Assembly: GCF_004341885.1 (NCBI RefSeq)
Contig: NZ_SLVX01000016.1
Span: 62,001-126,000 of the forward strand
Direction: 5' to 3'
DNA from: Shinella granuli
GTDB lineage: Bacteria; Pseudomonadota; Alphaproteobacteria; Rhizobiales; Rhizobiaceae
DNA length: 64,000 nucleotides
The notes beneath the pieces are model-generated. The model searched no databases, was not told the origin of the DNA, and worked only from the letters and a program-made list of their open reading frames with translations. Below are positions 1-8,688 of this stretch, piece by piece. Positions within the stretch are counted from its first letter, which is position 1; each line of letters begins with the position of its first letter. The position numbers and the translations under genes were made by a program.

Positions 1-702
1 CGATTCCGTGCCGAAGGTGAAGGCATCGAGCGCGCGGGCATGCCAGAGGCAGACGACAAGGCCGAGAAGCGCCACCGGCAGCGCCAGCCAGACATCCGGC
101 CAGCGCACGCCCGAGAGGTTGCCGAGCAGCCAGAACATGATGCCGCGCGCCTGCTCGGCATTGGCCGCCTTCGTGACGATGAAGGAGGTCAGCGCGTTGA
201 AGAGCTGCGAGCCGGCGACACCCGCAAGGATGATCGCCCCCGTGCCGCGGCCCGCGCGCACCGCAAGCGCGCTGACGAGGCCGAAGGCGACGAGCGCCCC
301 GAGAAAGGCGCCGATCGGCAGCGTCAGGATGCCGGCACCGATGCCGAGGATCGCCACGGCCACCGCCCCGGTGGAGGCACCGGCGGAAATGCCGAGAATG
401 TAGGGATCGGCGAGCGCATTGCGCAGCAGCGACTGGAGGATCACGCCGCAGAGCGCGAGCGCCGAACCGCAGCAGGCAGCGACCATCGCCCGGCTCAGTC
501 GATAGTTCCAGATGATGCCTTCGTCGATCGGTTCGATGGCGTGCCCCGCCTGCCAGAGACGGTTCGCCACGGTCTTCGCCACGACATCGAGCGGAATGGC
601 GGTCTCGCCCACCGCCGCGCCCATGCCGAGCGCGGCGACGAGCAGCACGAGCGCCGCGAAGGCGGCGCCCGTGCGCAGCAGGATGGGGCGGTCCGCCGTC
701 AC
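1..702 (-). CDS. FecCD/BtuC-type ABC transporter permease (partial)
   Basis: Inner-membrane permease subunit of a class-II ABC importer for a corrinoid or ferric chelate, receiving substrate from the binding protein encoded immediately upstream. About 234 codons are visible and the C-terminus lies beyond the window edge. The translation is strongly hydrophobic, with several membrane segments and family-typical stretches such as ILGISAGASTGA and IILAGVAGSQLFNAL. The chosen start is a GTG at 702 whose bases overlap the receptor's TGA (GTGA), implying translational coupling. A cobalamin riboswitch further upstream probably controls both genes, so a vitamin B12 precursor or cobalamin is the best substrate guess. 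The ATPase gene is presumably outside the window. Confidence 0.88.
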   Translation of the reverse strand, partial: MTADRPILLRTGAAFAALVLLVAALGMGAAVGETAIPLDVVAKTVANRLWQAGHAIEPIDEGIIWNYRLSRAMVAACCGSALALCGVILQSLLRNALADPYILGISAGASTGAVAVAILGIGAGILTLPIGAFLGALVAFGLVSALAVRAGRGTGAIILAGVAGSQLFNALTSFIVTKAANAEQARGIMFWLLGNLSGVRWPDVWLALPVALLGLVVCLWHARALDAFTFGTES

Positions 703-1742
703 TTTGCGAGGCCGGCTTTCTCGATGGCGTCGGCAAGCACCTCGATGCCCTCGATCGTGCGGATCGTCGGGTTCATCGCCTGGGCGTCCATGTCGACGAC
801 ATGGCCGTTCTTCACGGCCGGCATCAGGCTCGCGACGGGATCGGTCTCGAGGAACTCGTGCTTGACCGCGACGTCATCGGCGGGGAAGCGGCGCCGCTCC
901 ATCTTGCCGGCAACGATGATCGTCGGGACGGCCTTGGCGACGGTTTCCCAGCCGACCGTCGGCCATTCCTCGTCGCTCTCGATGACGTTCCGGATGCCGA
1001 GCGCCGACATGATGTAGCCCGGCGCGCCGTTGCGGCCGGCGACATAGGGGTCGATGTCGAGTTCGGCGCTGGAGAACCAGAAGACGGCGGAGAGCTTGCC
1101 ATCCGCCGAGGCGATCTTCCTGCGGGCCGCCTCTTCGCGCGCCTTCAGGTCGGCGATGACCTTCCCGCCCTGATCCTGCACATCAAAGATCTGCGCCAGC
1201 TCACTGATTTCCTTGTAGATCAGGTCCATGGTGAAGACCGTATTGCGCACGCCGTCGCCGCCACCGGAATTGTCCTTGCCGATGCAATCGGCAGGCGAGG
1301 TATAGACCGGGATGTTCAGCTCCTCGAACTGCTCGGGCGTCGCGACGATGCCCTCGGGGCCGACATGCCACTGGAACTGCGCCGTCACGAGATCCGGCTT
1401 CCTGGCGACGACGCTCTCGAAGCTCGGATCGTTGTCGGCAAGGCGCTCGACCTTGGCGTTGATGTCCTCGTAGCCCGACAGCACCGGGCCGATCCAGACC
1501 GCAGTGCCGACCATGCGCTCGCCGACGCCGAGGAGATAGAGGATTTCGGTCGAGCTCTGGCCCAGCGAAACGGCGCGCTCCGGTGCCTTTTCGAAGGTGA
1601 CCTTGCGGCCGCAGTTTTCCAGCGTCAGCGGATACTGGGTCGCGGCCGCCTGGGCCGCGCCCGACGACAGGACGAGCACGGCGGCGCCGGCCAGGGCGGA
1701 AACGAGGGATGCGGCACGCGCGGCCGCAGGCAGAATGGTCAT
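699..1742 (-). CDS. ABC transporter periplasmic binding protein, FecB/BtuF type
   Basis: Periplasmic receptor for a corrinoid or iron-chelate ABC importer. The 347-residue product starts with an Ala-rich signal peptide ending near residue 33 (SSGAAQAAA). The mature part has the class III binding-protein layout: an N-terminal lobe beginning PERAVSLGQSSTEILYLLG, a long connecting helix near residues 190-215, and a C-terminal lobe. The ATG at 1742 has a GGGAGA ribosome site. The gene overlaps the permease downstream by four bases. The riboswitch at 1912-2085 lies about 170 bases ahead, so expression should fall when cobalamin is abundant. A ferric-siderophore substrate is possible from the protein alone; the riboswitch favours a corrinoid. 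Confidence 0.85.
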   Translation of the reverse strand: MTILPAAARAASLVSALAGAAVLVLSSGAAQAAATQYPLTLENCGRKVTFEKAPERAVSLGQSSTEILYLLGVGERMVGTAVWIGPVLSGYEDINAKVERLADNDPSFESVVARKPDLVTAQFQWHVGPEGIVATPEQFEELNIPVYTSPADCIGKDNSGGGDGVRNTVFTMDLIYKEISELAQIFDVQDQGGKVIADLKAREEAARRKIASADGKLSAVFWFSSAELDIDPYVAGRNGAPGYIMSALGIRNVIESDEEWPTVGWETVAKAVPTIIVAGKMERRRFPADDVAVKHEFLETDPVASLMPAVKNGHVVDMDAQAMNPTIRTIEGIEVLADAIEKAGLAK

Positions 1743-2155
1743 GGGTTTCTCCCGGATGAATGAAAGCGTGCGGGCTCAGCCGGTAAGCCGATGGAGGCGA
1801 ACCGATTGCGGTCGGGAGAAAACGAGTGGAGTCCTGCCGTCTCCGGCAGCCAGGGTCGTCATGGCGTCTCCTGTTCCGGGCATCCCCGCCCGTGACTTGG
1901 ATTGTTGCTCTGACGGCAGGTCTCCTGGCTCACGGATATCTGCTGCCTGTCTGCCTTCCCGCGGAAAACCGCAGTGGCATGACGCAAAACGCGTCCCAAG
2001 GACAGGCGGCAATCCGCCTACAGTTGCGGGGGCAGCCACGGAATGGGTCCCTGTTGGGTCGTCCGCACCGTGTTCCCTATTAATCCCCTGGGAGTCATCC
2101 TTCGGGGAACCGTCGATCCATCCTTAGTCCGCCGCGCTTGGCAGCGTCAAGGCGC
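1743..2155 (-). other. Leader region with no protein gene (413 bases)
   Basis: This stretch separates the end of the RpiR gene from the binding-protein start. It holds the cobalamin riboswitch (1912-2085) and about 170 bases of leader between the aptamer and the start codon, which must contain the expression platform. Short open frames on either strand here lack family features and ribosome sites and are not called. The promoter for the leader should lie between the aptamer and the end of the regulator gene, but no convincing -35/-10 pair is visible. Confidence 0.7.
1912..2085 (-). promoter_or_regulatory. Cobalamin riboswitch (AdoCbl aptamer)
   Basis: Read on the minus strand, the conserved blocks of the cobalamin aptamer appear in order: GGTGCGG (2069-2063), the core GCCCCCGCAACTGTA (2033-2019), the B12 box GCCACTG (1978-1972), and the 3' element GAGCCAGGAGACCTGCC (1931-1915). 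Order and spacing match the known family. It lies in the leader of the binding-protein/permease operon, so it is expected to repress uptake when adenosylcobalamin is plentiful. The expression platform, whether a terminator or ribosome-site sequestration, could not be resolved by eye. Confidence 0.95.
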
Positions 2156-3010
2156 TCAGCTCTCGAAATCCCCGAAGATGTCCTGGAGGCGGGTCAGCGT
2201 ATCGACGCGCTCGCTGACCGCCTCGCCCATGACGACGATGATGTTGCTGAGCATGAGGTCCATGACGGCGGTCATGGTGGCTGCGCCGTCCCAGAGCGGC
2301 CCGTGCGAGCCCGGCACGATAAGGCAGATGTCGGAGACCTCAGGTCCCCACGGGCAGAACTCGTCGGTGAGCAGCACGACCTTCACGCCGGCCCGCCGCG
2401 CCTCCAGCGCAAGCGGCCGCGCCTTGGCGGCAAAGCGGCGCACGTCATGCAGGAAGAGCAGCCGTCCCTCGACGGAGCCGTCGAGCAGTTCCGAATAGGT
2501 GCCGTTGAGGCCGTCGACGAACTGCACGCGCGGCCGCGTATAGGAAAGCTGGCTGGCGAAATACTGGGCGATGCCGCGAACGTTCTGATAGGCGGCGACA
2601 TAGACTTCCGTTGCGCCGATCAGCGCGTCGATCGTCTGCTGCCATTCCGGCGCGCTTGTGATGGCGTAGATCTGGCCGAGATTGTCGATCTGCTGCTGGA
2701 TGAGGCCGGCAAGAAGCTTTCCCTCCTTGCGGTCCTGCTCCAGCGAGGCGACCGGCCCCTTGACCTCCCAGGCCGGATTGGAGCCGCCGCGGCGCAGTTC
2801 GCTCTTCAGTTCGTCGAGCCCGTCGAAACCCATGCGGCGGAGATACCGGCCGATGGTCATGGGCGACACCTGGAGGCGCTGGGCGATGGAGCGCGCCGTC
2901 TCGAAGGGCAGTTCGGCGATGTTGCGCTCGATATAGTGGGCGATCAGCCTGTCGGATTTGGAGCGCCGGAGGTCGTCGGACTGAACGAGCTTCAGAATGC
3001 GTTTCGACAC
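2156..3010 (-). CDS. MurR/RpiR family transcriptional regulator
   Basis: DNA-binding regulator with an N-terminal RpiR helix-turn-helix (ARSIAQRLQVSPMTIGRYLR, near residues 39-58) and a C-terminal SIS domain (about residues 120-260) that usually senses a phosphosugar or related metabolite. The GTG at 3010 is preferred because GGGGAGAGGG lies just upstream and the product then begins as RpiR proteins do. An upstream GTG at 3070 overlapping the binding-protein stop would add 20 atypical residues. The 284-residue length fits the family. It follows the polyamine-type binding protein as the second gene of a minus-strand operon and probably controls that gene and the divergent transporter genes. 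Confidence 0.88.
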   Translation of the reverse strand: MSKRILKLVQSDDLRRSKSDRLIAHYIERNIAELPFETARSIAQRLQVSPMTIGRYLRRMGFDGLDELKSELRRGGSNPAWEVKGPVASLEQDRKEGKLLAGLIQQQIDNLGQIYAITSAPEWQQTIDALIGATEVYVAAYQNVRGIAQYFASQLSYTRPRVQFVDGLNGTYSELLDGSVEGRLLFLHDVRRFAAKARPLALEARRAGVKVVLLTDEFCPWGPEVSDICLIVPGSHGPLWDGAATMTAVMDLMLSNIIVVMGEAVSERVDTLTRLQDIFGDFES

Positions 3011-3066
3011 GTCGCCCTCTCCCCAAAGTCCCGCCCGCCAGAAAGACGGGCGGGGATCCGGCGCGC

Positions 3067-4137
3067 TCACTGCGCCGTCTTGATGCGCGTCCAGACGCGG
3101 TCGAGCTGGCGCAGTGCCGGACCCAGGTCCTCGAAGATCTGGAGCCGCGCCATGGTCTCGGCCGGCGGATTGATCTCCTTGCTATTCTTGATCTTTTCCG
3201 GGGTCAATTCCCGCGCCGGCACGTTGGCCGTGCCATTGGTCTGCTGCGCGACGTTGAGCGCGGCGATTTCCGGACGGGTGTAGAATTGCAGGAACTTGAT
3301 GGCGTTCTCCTTGTTGGGAGCCGTCTTCAAGACGCAGACGTCCTCCTGGTACATGGTCGCCCCCTCCTCGGGGATCACATAGCCAAGGTCCTTCTCGTCG
3401 CCGAAGACGTCGACCATCGCGCCGACGAAGAAATGGCCGGCTGCGACATCGCCGGATTGCACCATCGGCCGCGTGTCATAGGTGAAGGCCGCGACATGGG
3501 GTTTCATGGCGATGATCGTCTCGGCCGCCTGCTGCAACTCCGCCGGGTCGGTGGAGTTGATCTTGTGGCCGTTCAGCATGAGGCCGACCGCCAGCACCTC
3601 GCGCATGTCGTCGAGCAGGGTGAATTTCAGCCCCTTGGCCTCCACCGTCTCGATCAGGTCCTTCCAGCCGGTGACGTCCTTGCCGAGGATCGTGCGGTTG
3701 TAAAAGATGCCGACCGAGCCCCAGGCATAGGGTAGGCAATATTCGCCCTTCGGATCGCTTTTCGCGCGCAGGAAGGCGGGATCGATGTTCTTGAAGCCCT
3801 CGAACGTGTTGATGTCGGTCTTTTCCAGAAGGTCGAGCTTGGCCATGATGTCGTGCATGTGCACGGAGGGGAAGACGATGTCGTAGCCTGTCGCGCCGCC
3901 CTGGATCTTCGCCAGCATTTCCTCGTTGGAGGAATAGGTCGAGAGGTTGACCTTGATCTGGGTCTCCTCCTCGAATTTCTTCAGAACCTCCGGATTGATG
4001 TATTCGCCCCAGTTGTAGATGTTGAGTTCGGCGGCGCTCGCCATGCCCGCCGTCGCCACAAGGGCGGCGAGCGAGAAGGCGGTGCGGCGCGTCCATGCCC
4101 CAAGGCCGGATGCGCCGGCGCAATAAGACTTCGTCAT
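3067..4137 (-). CDS. Extracellular solute-binding protein, PotD/spermidine-putrescine type
   Basis: Periplasmic receptor of the ABC importer encoded divergently at 4302-7131. The 356-residue product has a signal peptide ending near residue 36 (ATAGMASA). The mature protein opens with ELNIYNWGEYINPEVLKKFE, the classic start of polyamine-binding proteins, followed by EEETQIKVNLSTYSSNEEM. The ATG at 4137 has a GGAG ribosome site; longer upstream readings lack one. Separation of the receptor from its ATPase and permeases, with a regulator as the next gene, is unusual for polyamine systems. The substrate could be a polyamine, amino-acid derivative or short peptide; the neighbouring aminopeptidase hints at an amide or peptide. 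Confidence 0.87.
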   Translation of the reverse strand: MTKSYCAGASGLGAWTRRTAFSLAALVATAGMASAAELNIYNWGEYINPEVLKKFEEETQIKVNLSTYSSNEEMLAKIQGGATGYDIVFPSVHMHDIMAKLDLLEKTDINTFEGFKNIDPAFLRAKSDPKGEYCLPYAWGSVGIFYNRTILGKDVTGWKDLIETVEAKGLKFTLLDDMREVLAVGLMLNGHKINSTDPAELQQAAETIIAMKPHVAAFTYDTRPMVQSGDVAAGHFFVGAMVDVFGDEKDLGYVIPEEGATMYQEDVCVLKTAPNKENAIKFLQFYTRPEIAALNVAQQTNGTANVPARELTPEKIKNSKEINPPAETMARLQIFEDLGPALRQLDRVWTRIKTAQ

Positions 4138-4301
4138 CGAATGATCTCCTCTGATGGTTTGGCCCGTCGTGGCCCCGGTGCTTTCCTTTGCACCGGATGT
4201 TCCCGTCCCGGCTTCTTTCGGCCGTTGACTTGGATGGCCAAATGGTATCCAACTATCGAAATCGCACAAGCGTTATTTTAATAACATTTTGGGGAACGAC
4301 G
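4138..4301. promoter_or_regulatory. Divergent promoter region with two inverted repeats
   Basis: This 164-base region drives the binding-protein/regulator operon leftward and the transporter/peptidase operon rightward. It holds TTGGAT (4230-4235) paired with ATCCAA (4247-4252), and GTTATT-TT-AATAAC (4272-4285) within an AT-rich patch directly ahead of the rightward ribosome site. Both are plausible operators for the adjacent RpiR protein; assignment to that protein is inference. Confidence 0.45.
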
Positions 4302-5384
4302 ATGCGAGATTCGATAGTCCGCCTGGAGAAGGCGGCGAAAGCCTTCGGCACGCCCGAAGGACAGACGGTGACGGCGCTCGACGCGATCGACCTTACCGTG
4401 CGCCGCAACGAATTCCTGACGCTGCTGGGCCCGTCCGGCTGCGGCAAGACCACCCTCCTCCAGGCGATCAGCGGTTTCGTGGAGCTCGATTCCGGCCGCA
4501 TCCTGATCGACGGCGAGGACATCACGGACCGCCCGCCCTATCGCCGCCCGGTCAACACGGTGTTCCAGAACTACGCCCTCTTCCCGCATATGACGGTGGG
4601 GGAAAACACCGGCTATGCGCTGGAAGTGGCGGGCGTCGCGCGGCCGGAGCGGGCAAGGCGCGTCGCAGATGCGCTGCGCATGGTCGGCCTGGAAGGCATG
4701 GAGGGCCGCAAGCCGCGCCAGCTTTCCGGCGGCCAGCAGCAGCGCGTGGCGCTCGCCCGTGCCATCATCGCCCGTCCGAAACTGCTGCTGCTCGACGAAC
4801 CGCTCTCCGCCCTCGACAAGAACCTGCGCCAGGCCATGCAGATCGAGCTGAAGACGCTCCAGCACGAGCTCGGCATCTCCTTCATCTTCGTCACGCATGA
4901 CCAGCAGGAGGCGCTGACCATGTCGGACCGGGTGGCGGTCCTTTCGGGCGGCCGCATCCAGCAGCTCGATACGCCCCGCGCCATCTACGACCAGCCGAAG
5001 AACAGTTTCGTCGCCACCTTCGTCGGCGCGAGCAATCTCTTCGAGGGCCGGGCGGAGGGCGCGCGGCTCGTCACCGGCGACGGCCTTTCCATCGCCCATG
5101 CGACGGCCGGCACGAGCGGCACGGCGACCGCGCTCATCCGCCCGGAACAGTTCTTCATCGCCGAGGCCGGCGACACCGCTCCGGCCCTCGACGTCGACCT
5201 CGAACAGATCGTCTTCGTCGGCTCCACCTTCGAGCTTTTCGGCCGCACGGCGACCGGCCGGCGCGTCATCGCGGAAATCCCGGCGACGCGCCGCAACCTC
5301 GTCGGCGAGATCGAGCAGTCACGCCGTGCCCGCCTTGCCTACGATCCCGCGGCAGTCCACCTCATCCCGGCGGAGGCCGCCTGA
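4302..5384 (+). CDS. ABC transporter ATP-binding protein, PotA type
   Basis: Cytoplasmic ATPase that energises the adjacent polyamine-type importer. Walker A GPSGCGKT lies near residues 43-50. The Q-loop region [10 protein letters not shown], signature LSGGQQQR, Walker [13 protein letters not shown] and the switch histidine in FVTHDQQEA follow in order. The C-terminal 110 residues form a TOBE-like regulatory domain, giving 360 residues, normal for PotA. The ATG at 4302 is chosen because the product then begins at the usual distance from Walker A, with GGGGAA upstream. The first permease begins two bases after its stop. Confidence 0.93.
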   Translation: MRDSIVRLEKAAKAFGTPEGQTVTALDAIDLTVRRNEFLTLLGPSGCGKTTLLQAISGFVELDSGRILIDGEDITDRPPYRRPVNTVFQNYALFPHMTVGENTGYALEVAGVARPERARRVADALRMVGLEGMEGRKPRQLSGGQQQRVALARAIIARPKLLLLDEPLSALDKNLRQAMQIELKTLQHELGISFIFVTHDQQEALTMSDRVAVLSGGRIQQLDTPRAIYDQPKNSFVATFVGASNLFEGRAEGARLVTGDGLSIAHATAGTSGTATALIRPEQFFIAEAGDTAPALDVDLEQIVFVGSTFELFGRTATGRRVIAEIPATRRNLVGEIEQSRRARLAYDPAAVHLIPAEAA

Positions 5385-5385
5385 C

Positions 5386-6288
5386 ATGTCGTCGATCGCC
5401 TTTCGCCGTCGCGCCCAACTCGGCCTGCTGCTCGGACCGGTCTCGCTGTTCCTCGCCATCTTCTTCCTCGGCCCGCTCGCCATCATGATCGTGACGAGCT
5501 TTCTGGCGCCCGGCCTCTATGGCGGCGTGGAATGGACCTGGTATCCGCACAATTACGGCCGCATCCTCGGCTTCGCCGATCCCATGTTCGAGGATTTCGA
5601 TCCGGTTTATATCGCGATCTTCCTGCGCTCGCTGAAGATCGCGGCGCTCACCGTCGTCGCCACGCTCCTCGTCTGCTATCCGGCCGCCTTCTGCATCAGC
5701 CGGCTTTCGGAACGCTGGAAGAATTTCTGCCTGTTCCTCATCACCCTGCCCTTCTTCACCAGCCTGATCGTGCGCCTTTTCATCTGGGTGCTGATCCTGC
5801 GCCAGACCGGCCTCGTCAACGCGGTGCTGCTGAACACCGGCGTCGTCGCCCGGCCGCTGGAACTGATCTATACGGACGGCGCGATCGTGCTCGGCATGGT
5901 CTATGTCTTCATCCCCTTCATGTTCATGCCCGTCTATGCCAGCGTCGAAAAGCTCGACTGGACGCTGGTGCGCGCCTCGCTCGATCTCGGCGCCGGGCCG
6001 ATCCGCACCTTCCTGCGCATCATCCTGCCGCTGACGGCACCCGGCATTGCCGGCGGGGCGGTGATCGTCTTCATCCCGGCGCTCGGCAATTTCGTCGTGC
6101 CGGCCATTCTCGGCGGCGCGAAGGTGATGATGCTCGGCAACCTCATCGAACAGCAGTTCCTCGCCGCGCGCAACTGGCCCTTCGGCTCGGCGCTCGCCAT
6201 GATGGTGATGAGCGTGATGCTCGTCCTGCTCTTCGCCTATGTCATCGTTTCCGGCCGCCGCGGCATCGATGCCGCGACCGGGCGCTGA
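5386..6288 (+). CDS. ABC transporter permease, PotB type
   Basis: First inner-membrane permease subunit of the polyamine-type importer. The 300-residue protein has about six membrane helices, the first near residues 13-35 (LLLGPVSLFLAIFFLGPLA). The permease coupling loop that docks on the ATPase lies around LVRASLDLGAGPIRTFLRII. The ATG at 5386 starts right after the ATPase stop, which indicates co-translation. The frame continues upstream inside the ATPase gene, but that part does not resemble a permease. Confidence 0.92.
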   Translation: MSSIAFRRRAQLGLLLGPVSLFLAIFFLGPLAIMIVTSFLAPGLYGGVEWTWYPHNYGRILGFADPMFEDFDPVYIAIFLRSLKIAALTVVATLLVCYPAAFCISRLSERWKNFCLFLITLPFFTSLIVRLFIWVLILRQTGLVNAVLLNTGVVARPLELIYTDGAIVLGMVYVFIPFMFMPVYASVEKLDWTLVRASLDLGAGPIRTFLRIILPLTAPGIAGGAVIVFIPALGNFVVPAILGGAKVMMLGNLIEQQFLAARNWPFGSALAMMVMSVMLVLLFAYVIVSGRRGIDAATGR

Positions 6289-6300
6289 GGAGGTTTTTCG

Positions 6301-7131
6301 ATGAAGATCTTCGCCTCCCTCGCCCGCGGCAGCCTGATCGCCTATACCGCGCTGTTCTTCGCCTTCATCTATATCCCGCTGGTGCTGATCGCGGTCTATT
6401 CGTTCAATTCCAACCCGATCAACATGATGACCTGGACCGGTTTCACCACCGAATGGTACGCCCAGGTCCTCGGCTTCAAGACGACGGTCTCGGAAAACGC
6501 GCTCTATATCGAATCGACCGACCAGCTCGTCCAGGCCGTCTGGAACAGCCTGATGATCGCCGCCTCGACGACGACGATCGCCACCGTGCTCGGCACGGCG
6601 ATCGCCATCGCCCTCTACCGCTTCGACTTTTTTGGCAGGCGCTTCTACCGCGTCGTCATGTTCATGCCGATGCTGATGCCGGATATCGTGCTCGGCATCG
6701 CGCTCCTGATCTTCTTCGTCAATGCCGGTGTCAATCTCGGCCTGAAGACGATCATCATCGGCCAGTGCACCTTCCTGATCTCCTACGTCTTCATCGTCGT
6801 CTCCGCCCGGCTCGCCGGCATGGACCGCACGCTGGAGCACGCCTCGGCCGATCTCGGCGCCTATGAATGGACGACCTTCCGCAAGGTGGTGTTCCCGCAA
6901 CTCCTGCCGGGCATCGTCGGCGGCGCGCTGCTCGCCTTCATCATCTCGATGGACGATCTGGTGATCACCTATTTCATCGCCGGCGTCGACGTGACGACCC
7001 TGCCGATGTTCATCTTCGCCATGCTCCGGCGCGGCATCAAGCCGGAGATCAACGCCATCGCCGTGATGATGCTGACCTTCTCCTTCGTCGTCGCCTCGCT
7101 CGGCCTCTATCTCCGCTCCCGGCAGAAATGA
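6301..7131 (+). CDS. ABC transporter permease, PotC type
   Basis: Second permease of the same importer, 276 residues, with six predicted membrane helices starting at residues 12-33. The EAA-type coupling loop appears as HASADLGAYEWTTFRKVVFP. The ATG at 6301 follows a GAGGAGG ribosome site in the 12-base gap after the first permease. Its stop overlaps the start of the aminopeptidase gene (ATGA), so the peptidase is co-translated with the transporter and presumably acts on the imported solute. Confidence 0.93.
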   Translation: MKIFASLARGSLIAYTALFFAFIYIPLVLIAVYSFNSNPINMMTWTGFTTEWYAQVLGFKTTVSENALYIESTDQLVQAVWNSLMIAASTTTIATVLGTAIAIALYRFDFFGRRFYRVVMFMPMLMPDIVLGIALLIFFVNAGVNLGLKTIIIGQCTFLISYVFIVVSARLAGMDRTLEHASADLGAYEWTTFRKVVFPQLLPGIVGGALLAFIISMDDLVITYFIAGVDVTTLPMFIFAMLRRGIKPEINAIAVMMLTFSFVVASLGLYLRSRQK

Positions 7132-8270
7132 CCATGACCCAGACAGCAAAACCCCGCGCCCGCACCCTCGGCCTGCCCTTCACCGGCCGCACCGGCCCGT
7201 TCAACGCCATCACCGATGTGGAAGGCATCACCGTCGGCTTCCGCACCATTGTCGAGGAAACCCCGCGTCCCGGCCGCAAACTCCCGGTGCGCACCGGCGT
7301 CACCGCCATCCTGCCCCATAGCGAGAGCCCGACGCCCGTCCCCGTCTATGCCGGCGTGCACCGCTTCAACGGCAATGGCGAGATGACCGGCACCCACTGG
7401 ATCGAGGACGGCGGCACGTTTCTAGGCCCCGTGATGATCACCAACACCCACGGCGTCGGCATCACCCATCACGCAACGATCCGCTGGATGCTGGAGCGCT
7501 ATGCCTCGACCTACGAGGTGGGCGATTTCCTCTGGCTGATGCCTGTCATTGCCGAGACCTATGACGGCGTGCTCAGCGACATCAACGCCATGCCGGTGAC
7601 GGAGGCGGATGCCCGGGCAGCTCTGGAAAACCTCTCCTCCGGTCCCGTCGCGGAAGGCAATTGCGGCGGCGGCACGGGCATGATCGCCTATGGTTTCAAG
7701 GGCGGCACCGGCACCGCCTCCCGTGTCGTCACGGTCGGAGACAAGGACTATACGATCGGCACGCTGGTGCAGGCCAACCACGGCCAGCGCGACTGGCTGA
7801 CGATCTGCGGTGTGCCGGTCGGAAAACACCTCCAGGACAACACGCCGCAAAGCCAGCTCAAGGAGCGCGGCTCGATCATCGTCGTCATCGCCACGGACCT
7901 GCCGATGGCCCCGCACCAGCTAAAGCGCCTCGCCCGCCGCGCCGCCATCGGCATCGGCCGCAACGGCACGCCCGGCGGCAACAATTCCGGCGACATCTTC
8001 CTCGCCTTCTCCACCGCCAATCCGCAGCCGATGGCCCATCGCGCACCGGCGCTGCTCGCCCTCGACATGGTCAACGACGAACAGCTCGATCCGATCTATC
8101 TGGCGGCGGTGGAAAGCGTGGAGGAGGCCGTCGTCAATGCCATGCTGGCGGCGAAGGACAGCGGCGGCACGCCGCATGACCGTCTGCGCGTCGACGCCAT
8201 CCGGCACGACGAACTGGTGGCGGTGATGAAGCGATATGGCCGGCACGCGGATGCGCCGGCCATGCCCTGA
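7128..8270 (+). CDS. P1 family aminopeptidase (DmpA/peptidase S58 type)
   Basis: N-terminal-nucleophile hydrolase that autocleaves into two chains and removes N-terminal residues, including D- or beta-amino acids in characterised relatives such as DmpA and BapA. The 380-residue length fits. Gly248-Ser249 in LKERGSIIVVIATDLPM corresponds to the DmpA autocleavage bond (Gly249-Ser250), making Ser249 the expected nucleophile. Conserved stretches EGNCGGGTGM and GGNNSGDIFLAFSTAN are present. No signal peptide is visible, so the enzyme should be cytoplasmic. It overlaps the upstream permease by four bases, suggesting hydrolysis of an imported amide or small peptide. Confidence 0.9.
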   Translation: MTMTQTAKPRARTLGLPFTGRTGPFNAITDVEGITVGFRTIVEETPRPGRKLPVRTGVTAILPHSESPTPVPVYAGVHRFNGNGEMTGTHWIEDGGTFLGPVMITNTHGVGITHHATIRWMLERYASTYEVGDFLWLMPVIAETYDGVLSDINAMPVTEADARAALENLSSGPVAEGNCGGGTGMIAYGFKGGTGTASRVVTVGDKDYTIGTLVQANHGQRDWLTICGVPVGKHLQDNTPQSQLKERGSIIVVIATDLPMAPHQLKRLARRAAIGIGRNGTPGGNNSGDIFLAFSTANPQPMAHRAPALLALDMVNDEQLDPIYLAAVESVEEAVVNAMLAAKDSGGTPHDRLRVDAIRHDELVAVMKRYGRHADAPAMP

Positions 8271-8282
8271 TCCCCGGCGCGG

Positions 8283-8654
8283 TCAATTGCCCGTGCCGTC
8301 GGGCGTCACGCGCTGGCTCTGTCCGCCGGTGCTGGAATCCGCATTGGGATCGCGATCCGTCGGAACGGTCTCGCCACCGCCGGGGACGCTATCGTCGATC
8401 GTATCCTGGGTCGGCGTCTGCGTGCCGTCGGAGGTGGAGGACGTCTGTTCCGTATCGACCGTGGGATCGGCGCTTTCGCCCCAGATCTCGACCGCGCCCC
8501 AGACGAGGAAGGCGAGCGCCAGGCTGATGCCGAGCACTTTCAGCACCGGCCGCCCGAGGCCGCCCTGTCGGGTTTCCCGCGCGGCATAGTCTTTCCGGGC
8601 GGGATCATGGGTGCGGGTCAGCGGATCGCCGCGTTCGTCTTGCTGATGGGTCAT
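8283..8654 (-). CDS. Small single-pass membrane protein of unknown function
   Basis: The family is not recognised. The 123-residue product has a charged, hydrophilic N-terminus (about residues 1-38), one membrane helix (VLKVLGISLALAFLVWGAV, near residues 38-57) and a C-terminal tail very rich in Thr, Ser, Asp, Gly and Pro that is probably disordered. The ATG at 8654 has AGGGAG eight bases upstream; a GTG nine bases earlier would sit on the ribosome site. An EcfG-like promoter lies about 30 bases ahead of the ribosome site, so it may belong to the general stress regulon. Confidence 0.75.
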   Translation of the reverse strand: MTHQQDERGDPLTRTHDPARKDYAARETRQGGLGRPVLKVLGISLALAFLVWGAVEIWGESADPTVDTEQTSSTSDGTQTPTQDTIDDSVPGGGETVPTDRDPNADSSTGGQSQRVTPDGTGN

Positions 8655-8688
8655 GGCGGTCACTCCCTGAAGATCGTGTCAGGGAGGG

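Noticed and set aside
3011-3070. N-terminal extension of the RpiR regulator to a GTG overlapping the binding-protein stop
   Set aside because: The extension is Pro/Trp-rich and atypical, and a strong ribosome site precedes the internal GTG at 3010.
5362-7149. A 595-codon open frame on the minus strand, rich in Asp, Glu, Arg and His
   Set aside because: It lies antisense to two clear permease genes and has the charged, low-complexity character typical of antisense reading in GC-rich DNA.
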